A stretch of DNA of 64,000 bases from OMII01 sp947467385. Its GTDB lineage: Bacteria > Bdellovibrionota_C > UBA2361 > OMII01. The notes beneath the pieces are model-generated. The model was not told where the DNA came from and searched no databases. It saw only the letters and a program-made list of their open reading frames with translations. The stretch is taken from assembly GCA_044360075.1 (NCBI GenBank), contig JBIKLA010000020.1, positions 1 to 64,000 of the forward strand. Direction: 5' to 3'. Shown piece after piece: positions 16,629 to 24,710 of the stretch (its first letter is position 1; each line of letters starts with the position of its first letter). The translations under genes and the position numbers were made by a program.

Positions 16629-17390
16629 ATGACATCGCCAATCACGTCCCAAACATCCGCCATAACGACAAGCCAGCCGAAGCTTATGTACTTCGGGGGG
16701 AGAATTATCGAAGACCCGAAATTCGTTTCCCTCTATGCCGGCCAGTACTGGAGCACCACCCAGGGCAAAGCCGACAGGAAACACCTCAACTACTGCTCCA
16801 GGACGGTGCCGCAAGGGCCACACTCAACGGTCTGGGAAGAATACGGGGTAAATCCTGGCACCTTCGTTGGCTCAGCAACCGTCTCCCTGCCACAGACCAA
16901 GCGGCGGGTCTCGGAGCGAGACGTGCAGAACCTCGTTGCGCAGTCCCTCAAGCAGTCGCGCGTGGCGCAGCCGGACGGGGATACGGTTTATACCGTCTTC
17001 CTGCCACCCGGTATCGTTCTCACCCACGGCGAGTCAAGCTCCCGCGAGGGTCTCGGCGGCTACCACGGAAGCTACGTGGATCCATCAACAAAGAAGCCGG
17101 TGTACTACTCAGCAATCGTGTACGCCGACAAGGACAACGGCGTGCAGTTCACCGACAAGCCGATCGACAACATCACGATCGCCGCGACCCATGAGTGGGC
17201 GGAAGCGGTCACCGATCCCGACGTGAACCGTGGCAAGCTCGGGTGGTACGATGAGCGATACGGAGAGATCGGTGACATTCCCATTACAATGGGATACCCG
17301 CTTGAGTCGCTGTGGGGTCGAATGAAGGGATGCGCAGTGCAAAAAGAGTGGTCCAACTCGGAGATGGCGCCCGTCCTTGAGATTAAGTAG
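16629..17390 (+). CDS. EXORDIUM-like / HE-motif protein
   Basis: The protein has 253 residues and no signal peptide. The conserved core is HEWAEAVTDP at residues 188-197, then GWYDERYGEIGD ending near 216. This matches the order seen in plant EXORDIUM (PHI-1) proteins and their bacterial relatives (SHELAE...TDP...WYD...EIGD). An upstream strand, VYTVFLPPGI, also fits. The HE plus later acidic residues look like a degenerate metal site, so a metalloprotease-like origin is possible, but catalysis is unproven. The perfect ribosome-binding site implies high expression. It is followed by a strong hairpin. Confidence 0.65.
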   Translation: MTSPITSQTSAITTSQPKLMYFGGRIIEDPKFVSLYAGQYWSTTQGKADRKHLNYCSRTVPQGPHSTVWEEYGVNPGTFVGSATVSLPQTKRRVSERDVQNLVAQSLKQSRVAQPDGDTVYTVFLPPGIVLTHGESSSREGLGGYHGSYVDPSTKKPVYYSAIVYADKDNGVQFTDKPIDNITIAATHEWAEAVTDPDVNRGKLGWYDERYGEIGDIPITMGYPLESLWGRMKGCAVQKEWSNSEMAPVLEIK

Positions 17391-17397
17391 AAACGAA

Positions 17398-17426
17398 CGC
17401 CCTGCCCGATACCATCGGGCAGGGCG
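17398..17426 (+). terminator. Strong 13-bp hairpin after the EXORDIUM-like gene
   Basis: CGCCCTGCCCGAT and ATCGGGCAGGGCG pair perfectly around an ACC loop. Only a weak pyrimidine tract follows, so it may be a terminator or an mRNA-stabilising end. Confidence 0.65.
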
Positions 17427-17638
17427 CTACCTGTGCCTCTTGTCTTAATCCGGACACCCCTCGAGGGCGCCTCGAAATCCTGTTTTTTCAACATCTTATG
17501 AGATTTCGTTCGGGACACTGCTGCCAAGCGCGCAGGCCCCTCCAGCGCGCTGCTTTATGTGAAGACAGGGGGCTAAAAAAGCATGAAGATAACGGCTCAC
17601 ACGCACCCCTTTTTGGTGTCTCTAAGGTGAAGCTCCGT

Positions 17639-18880
17639 ATGAAACACATCGCCCATGCCTCCCCCCTTACCTTCTCTCTCACCCGCCCGCTCAAGGCCAT
17701 CTCGCTCGGCGTCGCGGCAACCGCCGCAGTGTGCCTAGCGCCGCAGCCATCACTGGCTCAGGGCTCGCTCGACTCGATGAGCTACGCCCAGGGCCAAGCC
17801 CAGGCGCAGCTCCAGTCGCTCGTGGCGCCGATCGCGCTCTATCCGGATCCGCTCGTTGCGCAGGTCCTTCAGGCCTCCACGTACCCAGACCAGGTGTCTG
17901 AGGCCGCCGTCCAAGTCGCCTCTAATCCGAGCCCTGCCGCCATCGACTCAGAGTTTTGGGATGCGAGCGTCATTGCAGTGGCCCACTACCCTCCAGTTAT
18001 CGAGATGATGGCCAACCAGATCACATGGACTGAGCAGCTCGGGCACGCATACCTAAGCCAGCAGGCGCAGGTGTTTCAGGCCATCCAAGCCCTGCGCGCC
18101 AAGGCGGTCAGCCTCGGAAACCTCAAAAACACGTCGCAACAACAGGTCGTCCAGAATGGTGATGTCGTATCGATCTATCCTGCCACTCCACTTATGTACG
18201 TGCCGCAGTATGACCCAGTTGTAGTGTACAACCAGGCACCGATGTGGGGCGCGGCACCGCTGATCGGATTCGGCGCCGGCTGGGCGATCGGCTCGGCCAT
18301 GAACACAACCTCCGTGAACTGGGCTGGCGGCACCATTCAAAGCTATCCCCCAGGTGCGGGCTGGCGCACGGCATATGCCAACGACGCTTCGGCTCGCGTC
18401 GCCGGTGTAACCGCGGACGGCACTGCGTATGCTGGCCGCGAAGGGGCAACCACCCTGGCAAACGGCGCCGAGGTTAAGGGCTATCAAGGCGCAGCTGTCG
18501 GCCCCGATGGCGCTGCCGCCGGGCGTGGCTGGAACTACTCCAACGGCTCGACAGACGCTGGCGGATTCTCGCGCACGGTGGACACTGACAACGGCGTCTA
18601 CAACATCCACGGCGCCGGCGTCGAAGGAGCCAACGGCTCCGACGGGGCCGTCACCGCCACACATGTAAACAACCAGGGCCAAGTGACATCATCCACCGTT
18701 ACGGACCGGGACGGCGACATCTCCTCCGACGACCTTCGGTCAGACAACGCCTTCTCGGAGGCACATGATAACGACTGGCATCCAGCGTACGCCGATCGCG
18801 GCGCCGAGAGCCGCCAGAGCTACGGCGGCGACGCCTTAGCGGCGCACAGGTTCGGCGGAGGCGGCTTCGGTCGCCGCTAA
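17639..18880 (+). CDS. DUF3300 family exported protein
   Basis: The protein has 413 residues with a signal peptide (cleavage near PSLAQG). The DUF3300 core at residues about 50-195 shows LVAPIALYPDPLVAQVLQAST and later PATPLMYVPQYDPVVVY. The rest is a Gly/Asn/Asp-rich, low-complexity C-terminus ending in GGGGFGRR. The ATG at 17639 carries the signal peptide and is preceded by AAGGTG; the frame extends 47 codons further up without signal features. DUF3300 genes are commonly found next to DUF2950 genes, as here. The molecular function of the pair is unknown. Confidence 0.88.
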   Translation: MKHIAHASPLTFSLTRPLKAISLGVAATAAVCLAPQPSLAQGSLDSMSYAQGQAQAQLQSLVAPIALYPDPLVAQVLQASTYPDQVSEAAVQVASNPSPAAIDSEFWDASVIAVAHYPPVIEMMANQITWTEQLGHAYLSQQAQVFQAIQALRAKAVSLGNLKNTSQQQVVQNGDVVSIYPATPLMYVPQYDPVVVYNQAPMWGAAPLIGFGAGWAIGSAMNTTSVNWAGGTIQSYPPGAGWRTAYANDASARVAGVTADGTAYAGREGATTLANGAEVKGYQGAAVGPDGAAAGRGWNYSNGSTDAGGFSRTVDTDNGVYNIHGAGVEGANGSDGAVTATHVNNQGQVTSSTVTDRDGDISSDDLRSDNAFSEAHDNDWHPAYADRGAESRQSYGGDALAAHRFGGGGFGRR

Positions 18881-18931
18881 ATAGCGCCCTTGGCAAATAA
18901 CAGGCATCTCATAACAACTGAAAGGATACCC

Positions 18932-19903
18932 ATGAAAACAAGAGCAATGACATCGATCCTTCCCCTAGTTCTGTCGCTAGCTGCATCCGCGTGCGCGCCA
19001 AAGGGGCATGTGACAGAGCCCCAGTTTGAGAACGGGCAATACACCTTTGCCGATCCCGACCAGGCAGCAGACGCGCTTAAGGACGCAGTGGAGAAGCAGG
19101 ACAAGCAGGAGCTCGCCAGGATCTTCGGGCCGCAGAGTGGCGAGGTTATCTCCTCGGGCGACGAGTACGAGGATCAGGAGACGATGCGCGCCTTCGCCAA
19201 GGCGATGGACGAAAAGGTCAAGGTCGTCGAGACAGAGAACGCCAATCCGGCTCTCAAAAACCAGCAGATTGCCTTTCTCGTCGTTGGCGACCAGGAGTAC
19301 CCCTTCCCCATCGCCATGTTTCGGCAGGCCAATGGCTGGCGCTTCGACACAGAGGTTGGCAAGCACGAGATCATCGACCGCCGCATCGGGAGAAACGAGA
19401 TCCGGGCCATCAAGTTCCTCAACCAATACGTCGATGCGCAGAACCGCTACCGTGCGATGACGATCAAGGACGGAAAGCCCCCGCAGTTCGCGCGCAAGTT
19501 CTTTAGCTCGCCCGGCAAGCATGACGGCCTGTACTGGGAAGAGGAGAAGGGCAAGCCGATGAGCCCGCTGGGGCCGCTCGTTGCGGCCGCATCCGACGAG
19601 GGCTACTCACTCAACGCCCTTAAGGCCCCGATTCCGTACGACGGCTATCGCTTTGACATCCTCACTCGCCAGGGCGCAAAGGCTCGCGGCGGCGCCATGA
19701 GCTACCTTGACGGCAACGGCCGCATGTCGCGCGGATTTGCGCTCATCGCCTACCCCGCTTACTACGGGGTCGGCGGCGTCGTGACCTTCATGGTCGGCCC
19801 AGACGGCGTCATCTACCAGAAGAACCTAGGGTCCAAGACGACCGAGATCGCGCGCACGATCCAGAGCTTCGATCCGGACCTGAGCTGGGTGCCGGTGCGG
19901 TAA
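18932..19903 (+). CDS. DUF2950 family exported protein
   Basis: The protein has 323 residues and a signal peptide ending in SLAASAC, which may be a lipoprotein signal although the lipobox is imperfect. DUF2950 features follow: FADPDQAADAL, EVGKHEIIDRRIGRNE, then the C-terminal YGVGGVVTFMVGPDGVIYQKNLG block. The ATG at 18932 is preceded by AAAGGA. The gene lies 51 bases after the DUF3300 gene and is probably in the same transcript, ending at a good terminator. The family probably acts in the periplasm or outer envelope; its role is not established. Confidence 0.9.
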   Translation: MKTRAMTSILPLVLSLAASACAPKGHVTEPQFENGQYTFADPDQAADALKDAVEKQDKQELARIFGPQSGEVISSGDEYEDQETMRAFAKAMDEKVKVVETENANPALKNQQIAFLVVGDQEYPFPIAMFRQANGWRFDTEVGKHEIIDRRIGRNEIRAIKFLNQYVDAQNRYRAMTIKDGKPPQFARKFFSSPGKHDGLYWEEEKGKPMSPLGPLVAAASDEGYSLNALKAPIPYDGYRFDILTRQGAKARGGAMSYLDGNGRMSRGFALIAYPAYYGVGGVVTFMVGPDGVIYQKNLGSKTTEIARTIQSFDPDLSWVPVR

Positions 19904-19927
19904 GGGCTCGCTTAACTGCTTGGCAGG

Positions 19928-19965
19928 ACGCGTACGGGGGCGAGAGCTTTCGTACGCGTTTTTTA
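19928..19965 (+). terminator. Intrinsic terminator after DUF2950
   Basis: ACGCGTACG and CGTACGCGT form a 9-bp stem, followed at once by TTTTTTATTTT. It also separates this unit from the converging cfa operon. Confidence 0.85.
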
Positions 19966-19986
19966 TTTTCAGAGATAGTTAGCCAG

Positions 19987-21108
19987 CTACCGCACTGCCG
20001 TATACCCGCCAGGCAATCCGCCCTTTGAGTACACGACCTGATAGAGCTGCACCATGCGGGCGCGGAACAGCGCCTCGCAACCGTTGAGGTAGTAGTTCCA
20101 CATCCTGTAGAACTCCTCGCCGTACTTCTCCTTGAGGCTCGGCCAGGCGCCCTCAAAGTTGCGGTGCCAGGCGTCGAGGGTCTTGGCGTAGTCGGCAGAG
20201 AAATTATGCAGATCCTCGATCACCATGCCTTTGCGCGCGGGCTCAATGAGCTGCGGCAGAGTCGGCAGCCAGCCGTTCGGGAATATGCGGCGCTGCAGCC
20301 AAAGAATATATTGATCGAGTGGCGCCGCAGAGTGGCGCGAGAATATCTCAGCCGAGATTACCTGCAGCGCAAAGAGGCCATTTGGCTTCAGGCAGCGCTC
20401 AACCATCGAGAAGAAGGTCGGGATGTTCTTTCGGCCTACCGCCTCAATCATCTCGATGGAGACAATACGGTCGAAGGTGCCCGAGTAGTTCTGGTAGTCC
20501 TCAAGGACGATCTCAACGTCGAGTCCGCGGCATCGCTCCCTGGCCAGCGCCGCCTGCTCCTTCGACACCGTGAGGCCAACAACCGAGACGCCATAGCGCG
20601 AAGCGGCGTAGGCTGCGAAGTTGCCCCACCCGCACCCGATATCGAGCACCCTCATACCGGGCCGCAGCATGAGCTTGCGGCACAGGAGATCAAGCTTGTT
20701 TACCTGGGCATCCTCAAGGTTGTTGGCCGTCCGCCAATACCCGCAGGTATAGGTCATGGTCGACCTGTCGAGCATCTGTGAGAAGAGGTCGTTCCCGAGA
20801 TCGTAGTGGCGCTCAGCCACCTCGTAGGCGCGCTTCCCGACCTGGCTGTTCACGAGCCGATCTTTGATAACGTAGCCGATGAAGCGCGGGCTAAACTTTG
20901 AGAACGTCGCGGCCACATCCGGATCGCGCGTAACGAGACGGTACATGAGCCCCACGAGGTCGGGAGTTGTCCACTCGCCTCGGATGTACGCCTCACCGAG
21001 CGCGAAGAGCCCGCCACCACGAACGAGCTTCACCACTTCATCAGGCACTGCAACTTGGTTTGTGGTCACAATAGGGGGGGTCTGCGGAAGAGTCTCAGCC
21101 GTTTGCAT
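19987..21108 (-). CDS. cfa: Cyclopropane-fatty-acyl-phospholipid synthase family methyltransferase
   Basis: This 373-residue enzyme transfers a methylene or methyl from SAM to unsaturated phospholipid acyl chains at the inner membrane. It has the family motifs HYDLGN (101-106), TCGYW with C122, the SAM loop GCGWG (158-162), and the C-terminal LYQVVYSKG. It is the last gene of a four-gene leftward operon. Its ATG overlaps the DUF1365 gene by 14 bases. Clustering with a flavin amine oxidase, DUF1365 and an SDR means the product may be a further modified (methylated, oxidised or furan) fatty acid rather than simple cyclopropane; that is inference. Confidence 0.93.
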   Translation of the reverse strand: MQTAETLPQTPPIVTTNQVAVPDEVVKLVRGGGLFALGEAYIRGEWTTPDLVGLMYRLVTRDPDVAATFSKFSPRFIGYVIKDRLVNSQVGKRAYEVAERHYDLGNDLFSQMLDRSTMTYTCGYWRTANNLEDAQVNKLDLLCRKLMLRPGMRVLDIGCGWGNFAAYAASRYGVSVVGLTVSKEQAALARERCRGLDVEIVLEDYQNYSGTFDRIVSIEMIEAVGRKNIPTFFSMVERCLKPNGLFALQVISAEIFSRHSAAPLDQYILWLQRRIFPNGWLPTLPQLIEPARKGMVIEDLHNFSADYAKTLDAWHRNFEGAWPSLKEKYGEEFYRMWNYYLNGCEALFRARMVQLYQVVYSKGGLPGGYTAVR

Positions 21109-21970
21109 AGTCTTTGTCCTTCGTGGGCGCCGCCGGCGCTTGCGCCCGTCCTCCCCTGCATACCCGCAGGAGCCAGAGCAAGCCTAGCCGAGCGCGATGG
21201 ATAATATTCTGTCGCGACCGGATAGTATAGCTGCTCGCGGGCTCTGGCCTGGGATACGGCGTGGCCTTGGCCTTATAGTAAAGGGCCAGCGCCTGGCCAT
21301 GAATGCGCGGCATCGTGAGGAGCGAAGTTATTGGGTATTTCCGGATAGTTGCCCACACGCGCGAAGCCGAAAGCTCATGCGCCGTACCGGCCAGAGTGGC
21401 AGAGAACGCCAGCTGCCCCTCTCGGTCGAGGTCAACCCGCACCGAGACCGCCTCCCCTTCGTGCTCAAGCGTCACGGTGTACTCCCCCTCGCGGTCAAAG
21501 AAGGGCGAAACAAAGAACTCCTTATTGAACCGCCACGTCACCGGCATGTGCGATGGCTCACACACGAGCGGATACACATGCGTCTCACCAAAGGTATTGT
21601 TCACCTGAGTGACGAATCCCAAAACACGCCCCTGTTCGTCGAAGCAGGCGAAGAAGCTTACCGGATTAAACACATACCCGAAGTAGCGCGGCATCGTGAT
21701 AAGGGTGATGCGGTGCGGGCGCACAGACTGACCATGGCTGCGCAGCACCGCTTCAACTTTCTCGCGGAGACTCCCCTCTCCTGCCAGGTAATCTGCGGAG
21801 CGGACGCTGAACACCGCGCGCTTCTCGAACGCGAACAGCCTTGGCGAGATTGCGAGCCTCTCAAGCTCATCGAGGTCAAGCTCGAAGGTGAAGACGGGGT
21901 ACGAGAACGAGTGCTGACGGGGCCCGGCGCGCCAGTGCCCCACGGTGCCCCACGAGAGCTTCGACCTCAT
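21095..21970 (-). CDS. DUF1365 family protein
   Basis: The protein has 291 residues. The DUF1365 pattern is plain: HSFSYPVFTFELDLDEL near the N-terminus, then ITMPRYFGYVFNPVSFF, NNTFGETHVYPL, and FNKEFFVSPFF. The family regularly sits between a flavin oxidoreductase and a Cfa-like methyltransferase, as here, and is thought to act on membrane lipids; no reaction is proven. The ATG overlaps the stop of the upstream gene (ATGA), which indicates translational coupling. The C-terminal 40 residues are basic and low-complexity. Confidence 0.92.
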   Translation of the reverse strand: MRSKLSWGTVGHWRAGPRQHSFSYPVFTFELDLDELERLAISPRLFAFEKRAVFSVRSADYLAGEGSLREKVEAVLRSHGQSVRPHRITLITMPRYFGYVFNPVSFFACFDEQGRVLGFVTQVNNTFGETHVYPLVCEPSHMPVTWRFNKEFFVSPFFDREGEYTVTLEHEGEAVSVRVDLDREGQLAFSATLAGTAHELSASRVWATIRKYPITSLLTMPRIHGQALALYYKAKATPYPRPEPASSYTIRSRQNIIHRARLGLLWLLRVCRGGRAQAPAAPTKDKDYANG

Positions 21971-23244
21971 AGTGACAGCCCAAGAGCCGAGGTGACATCA
22001 AGGGCTGACCGAACAGCGTCCTCGTGGAAGCCGTGGTACATGTACGCGCCGCAGAAATAGGTGTTCTGCGCGCCGTTGAGGGCGCGCACGGCCGCTTGGC
22101 TGCGCGGCGAAGCTGGCGTGTAGATGGGGTGCGTGTACTCGACCTCGTACAGCATTGATTTCGGGTCGATCAAGTTGTTGCAGTTGAGAGTCACGAAGTA
22201 ATCCCGCGTGGCTTTTAGGCGCTGCAGCTTGTTCATGTAGTACGTGATAGCGACCGGGGAGTTTCGGTTCGACGTGATGCGGCGCCGGTAGTTCCACGCC
22301 GCCCACAGCCTTTTACGCGGACCAAGCACCGACGCGTCTGTGTGGAGCGCGGTGCGGTTGGTGCTATAGCGCCATGGACCAAGCGCTGCCCGCTCGTCGC
22401 TGCTTGCATCCGCCAGGAGCTTGAGCGCCTCATCGGCATGGGTGGCAAGAACAGCCGCGTCGTACCGTTCAGGCTCCGCTCCAGGAAGGGACAGAATTAT
22501 TCCCTGCTCATCCCGCCGAATCGACTGAGCGGGCGCGCTGAGCCTCAGCGTCCCCTTGAACGCCTTGCGGAAGGCCTTCACGTAGGCGTGGCTGCCGCCC
22601 ACTATCGTCTGCCACTGCGGCCGCTTTCGCAGCTCAAGCATCCCGTGATTATTAAAGAACGTGAAGAACGACAGCGCCGGAAATTCGAGTGCGTTTGTGT
22701 CAGGCGCCGACCAGATCGAGCCGATAAGCGGCGCTAGGTAATTATCAAAGAAGTAATCGCTCGTCCCCAGCTCCTTTAGGTAGTCGCCAAGTGGGGTCTC
22801 GCCGAGCCGCCCCTCGCGCAGGTCCCGCAAGGCCCTGCGGTTAAAGCGAAACTGCTCGATGAGCATCCCCACAAATTGCGGATTGAGGAGGTTACCGGGA
22901 GCCTGCAGGAACTCGGCAACAGAGGGACCCTTGTACTGCAGGCCGGTGCGCTCGCACGAGAAGCCAAACGACATGTCTGAGTCCTGCCGCTCGATGCCGA
23001 GCTGCGCGAGAAACTTAAAAAAGTTCGGGTAGTTCCTTGGATTGCACACGATAAATCCGGTGTCCACGGGGAGCTCGGCATTCGAGGGATCCTGAACGAC
23101 GCGCGTGTTCGTGTGCCCCCCGAGGTACTGGTTTCTTTCGAGCAGCGTGACATCGTGGCTACGCGAGAGTACATGGGCTGCGGTGATGCCGGCGATGCCG
23201 CCCCCCACTACGAGGATCTTTTTAGGGCGATTCTCTACCAACAC
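21967..23244 (-). CDS. FAD/NAD(P)-binding amine oxidase-like protein
   Basis: This flavoprotein has 425 residues. The dinucleotide-binding motif VVGGGIAGITAAHVL is at residues 11-25, followed by the flavin-ribityl contact LLERNQYLGGHTNT. The amine oxidase-like FAD tail reads TYFCGAYMYHGFHEDAV near the C-terminus. The GTG start at 23244 lies inside the end of the SDR gene, and the stop overlaps DUF1365. Relatives in lipid clusters are proposed desaturases or oxidases of methylated acyl chains; the substrate here is inferred only from its neighbours. Confidence 0.9.
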   Translation of the reverse strand: MLVENRPKKILVVGGGIAGITAAHVLSRSHDVTLLERNQYLGGHTNTRVVQDPSNAELPVDTGFIVCNPRNYPNFFKFLAQLGIERQDSDMSFGFSCERTGLQYKGPSVAEFLQAPGNLLNPQFVGMLIEQFRFNRRALRDLREGRLGETPLGDYLKELGTSDYFFDNYLAPLIGSIWSAPDTNALEFPALSFFTFFNNHGMLELRKRPQWQTIVGGSHAYVKAFRKAFKGTLRLSAPAQSIRRDEQGIILSLPGAEPERYDAAVLATHADEALKLLADASSDERAALGPWRYSTNRTALHTDASVLGPRKRLWAAWNYRRRITSNRNSPVAITYYMNKLQRLKATRDYFVTLNCNNLIDPKSMLYEVEYTHPIYTPASPRSQAAVRALNGAQNTYFCGAYMYHGFHEDAVRSALDVTSALGLSL

Positions 23245-24002
23245 CTATCGACTATCCTTTCGTAGATCGGGTCCGGAAGGATGCGCGCGATCTTGAGCAC
23301 CCATTTGAAGGGCCACGGGAAGGCTATCTCGCGCTTTCCGCGCTCGATGCCATTACAGATGATCTTGGCCGCCTTGTCCGAGTCGATCAGGAACGGCATG
23401 CGAAAGTCGTTCTTGTCGGTGAGCGGGGTCTTCACGAAACCGGGATTAACGATAGAGATCGTGATGCCCTTAGTCTTGAGGTGAAAGCGGATGCTCTCAA
23501 GGAAGTGGATAGCTGCCGCCTTGCTAGCGCCGTACGCGCCAGCGCGCGGAAGCCCCCTGTATCCGGCAAGGCTCGCCACCGGGGCTAGGGCTCCCTTGCC
23601 CCGCTCTAGCATGCGCGGAATGATCGCTTCCAGGCAAAACAGGATACCCCCGAAGTTAAGCTGCATGATCGAAAGGTACTCTGCGCTGTTGAACTGCTCC
23701 GGAATGGTAAAGACGTGCGTGCCTGCATTGGGGATGGCGAGATCGATCGGTCCAACCGAGCTCTCGATCGAGGCGACCACTCGCTTCATCTCTTCCAGAT
23801 TCGTGACATCCCCTGGGAAGCTCCATGCTTGGCCGCCCTTGGCCCTGATCTGGCTCACGAGAGCGTCGAGGACTTCGGCACGGCGGGCGGTCACGGCCAC
23901 CTTGGCACCACGGGCGGCTAGCTCGTAGGCAAGAGCCTCTCCGATGCCGCTGCTCGCTCCAGTCAGCCAGACGCAACTTCCATTAAAATTAAACTGCGCC
24001 AC
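23235..24002 (-). CDS. Short-chain dehydrogenase/reductase (SDR)
   Basis: This classical SDR has 255 residues. The cofactor loop is TGASSGIGEAL at residues 14-24, followed by the acidic GDVTN motif, the NAGT strand, and the catalytic YGASK with an upstream Ser (VASLAG). The GTG start at 24002 has GGAGGT 9 bases upstream. It is first in the SDR - amine oxidase - DUF1365 - cfa operon, all overlapping or nearly so. It probably oxidises or reduces an intermediate made by the others; that is inference. Confidence 0.92.
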   Translation of the reverse strand: MAQFNFNGSCVWLTGASSGIGEALAYELAARGAKVAVTARRAEVLDALVSQIRAKGGQAWSFPGDVTNLEEMKRVVASIESSVGPIDLAIPNAGTHVFTIPEQFNSAEYLSIMQLNFGGILFCLEAIIPRMLERGKGALAPVASLAGYRGLPRAGAYGASKAAAIHFLESIRFHLKTKGITISIVNPGFVKTPLTDKNDFRMPFLIDSDKAAKIICNGIERGKREIAFPWPFKWVLKIARILPDPIYERIVDRCW

Positions 24003-24087
24003 GTGGATCGTACCTCCGGAAACCCCTTCCCTGCCGGGCAGCTTACCCCGTAGAGTACCCCTGGGGAAGAGATTTGGGGGATATCAC

Positions 24088-24492
24088 ATGACCGAACAAC
24101 GTCACAATTTCACCACATCGGTTCTCTGGGTAACCGCCTTGTACTACTTGGCTTGCGGAGTTTCCGCGATTACGTACCCCAAGATATGGCTGATCGTATC
24201 GGGCCTTCCGAGCGAGGTATCGAACGAGCTAGCGCTGGCTTTCGGCGTGGCTGGGGTATACCTGCTGACGATGGCTGCCGCGGCGACGCTCAGCGCGCTC
24301 AATCCGCTTACGCACCGAAGCCTGATCTTTATCCTGATCGTCGGCAACCTCATCGACTTCGCCGTCACACTCAAGGCTGTCGTTGCTCACTCGCTGCCGA
24401 TCATCAACGGCGGACTCTTCATCGCCGTCACGGTGGCCTTCGCCGTCTTCCTGTCAATGGCGTATGTGAAAACGCGGCTCAACAATACTTAA
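24088..24492 (+). CDS. Small four-helix membrane protein
   Basis: The protein has 134 residues and four evenly spaced hydrophobic segments (about 14-32, 48-70, 78-97 and 103-124). The ATG at 24088 has GGGGGAT seven bases upstream; the frame is open further up, but that part has no coding character. It is divergent from the SDR operon, with an 85-base gap that must hold both promoters. I recognise no family. A role with the adjacent lipid operon is possible but unsupported. Confidence 0.7.
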   Translation: MTEQRHNFTTSVLWVTALYYLACGVSAITYPKIWLIVSGLPSEVSNELALAFGVAGVYLLTMAAAATLSALNPLTHRSLIFILIVGNLIDFAVTLKAVVAHSLPIINGGLFIAVTVAFAVFLSMAYVKTRLNNT

Positions 24493-24648
24493 GCCTGCTT
24501 CAACGACGGGCCACTTGGCCGGGATCATCTCGCCCTGAATCCATAACCGACTATTTCAAACAGGTGCGCTGGTGCTGCGCATACAAAAAATGTTGCGTGG
24601 GGCTCAAGGTGACCTATGGTGTTTGAAGCACCAAATTTAAATCAACCT

Positions 24649-24677
24649 TTGACACCTTCGGAGCCCGGTGTTACCGA
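24649..24677 (+). promoter_or_regulatory. Possible sigma-70-type promoter
   Basis: TTGACA at 24649-24654 is followed 17 bases later by TACCGA, a weak -10. It lies 34 bases ahead of the 740-aa gene. The rest of the 24493-24710 gap shows only a small GGTG...CACC stem. Confidence 0.35.
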
Positions 24678-24710
24678 AGAGCACAGTCGTTAAGAGTTCC
24701 TAAGACAGAG

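Noticed and set aside
20164..20781. Plus-strand 205-aa ORF in cfa
   Set aside because: Antisense shadow of a well-conserved cfa sequence.
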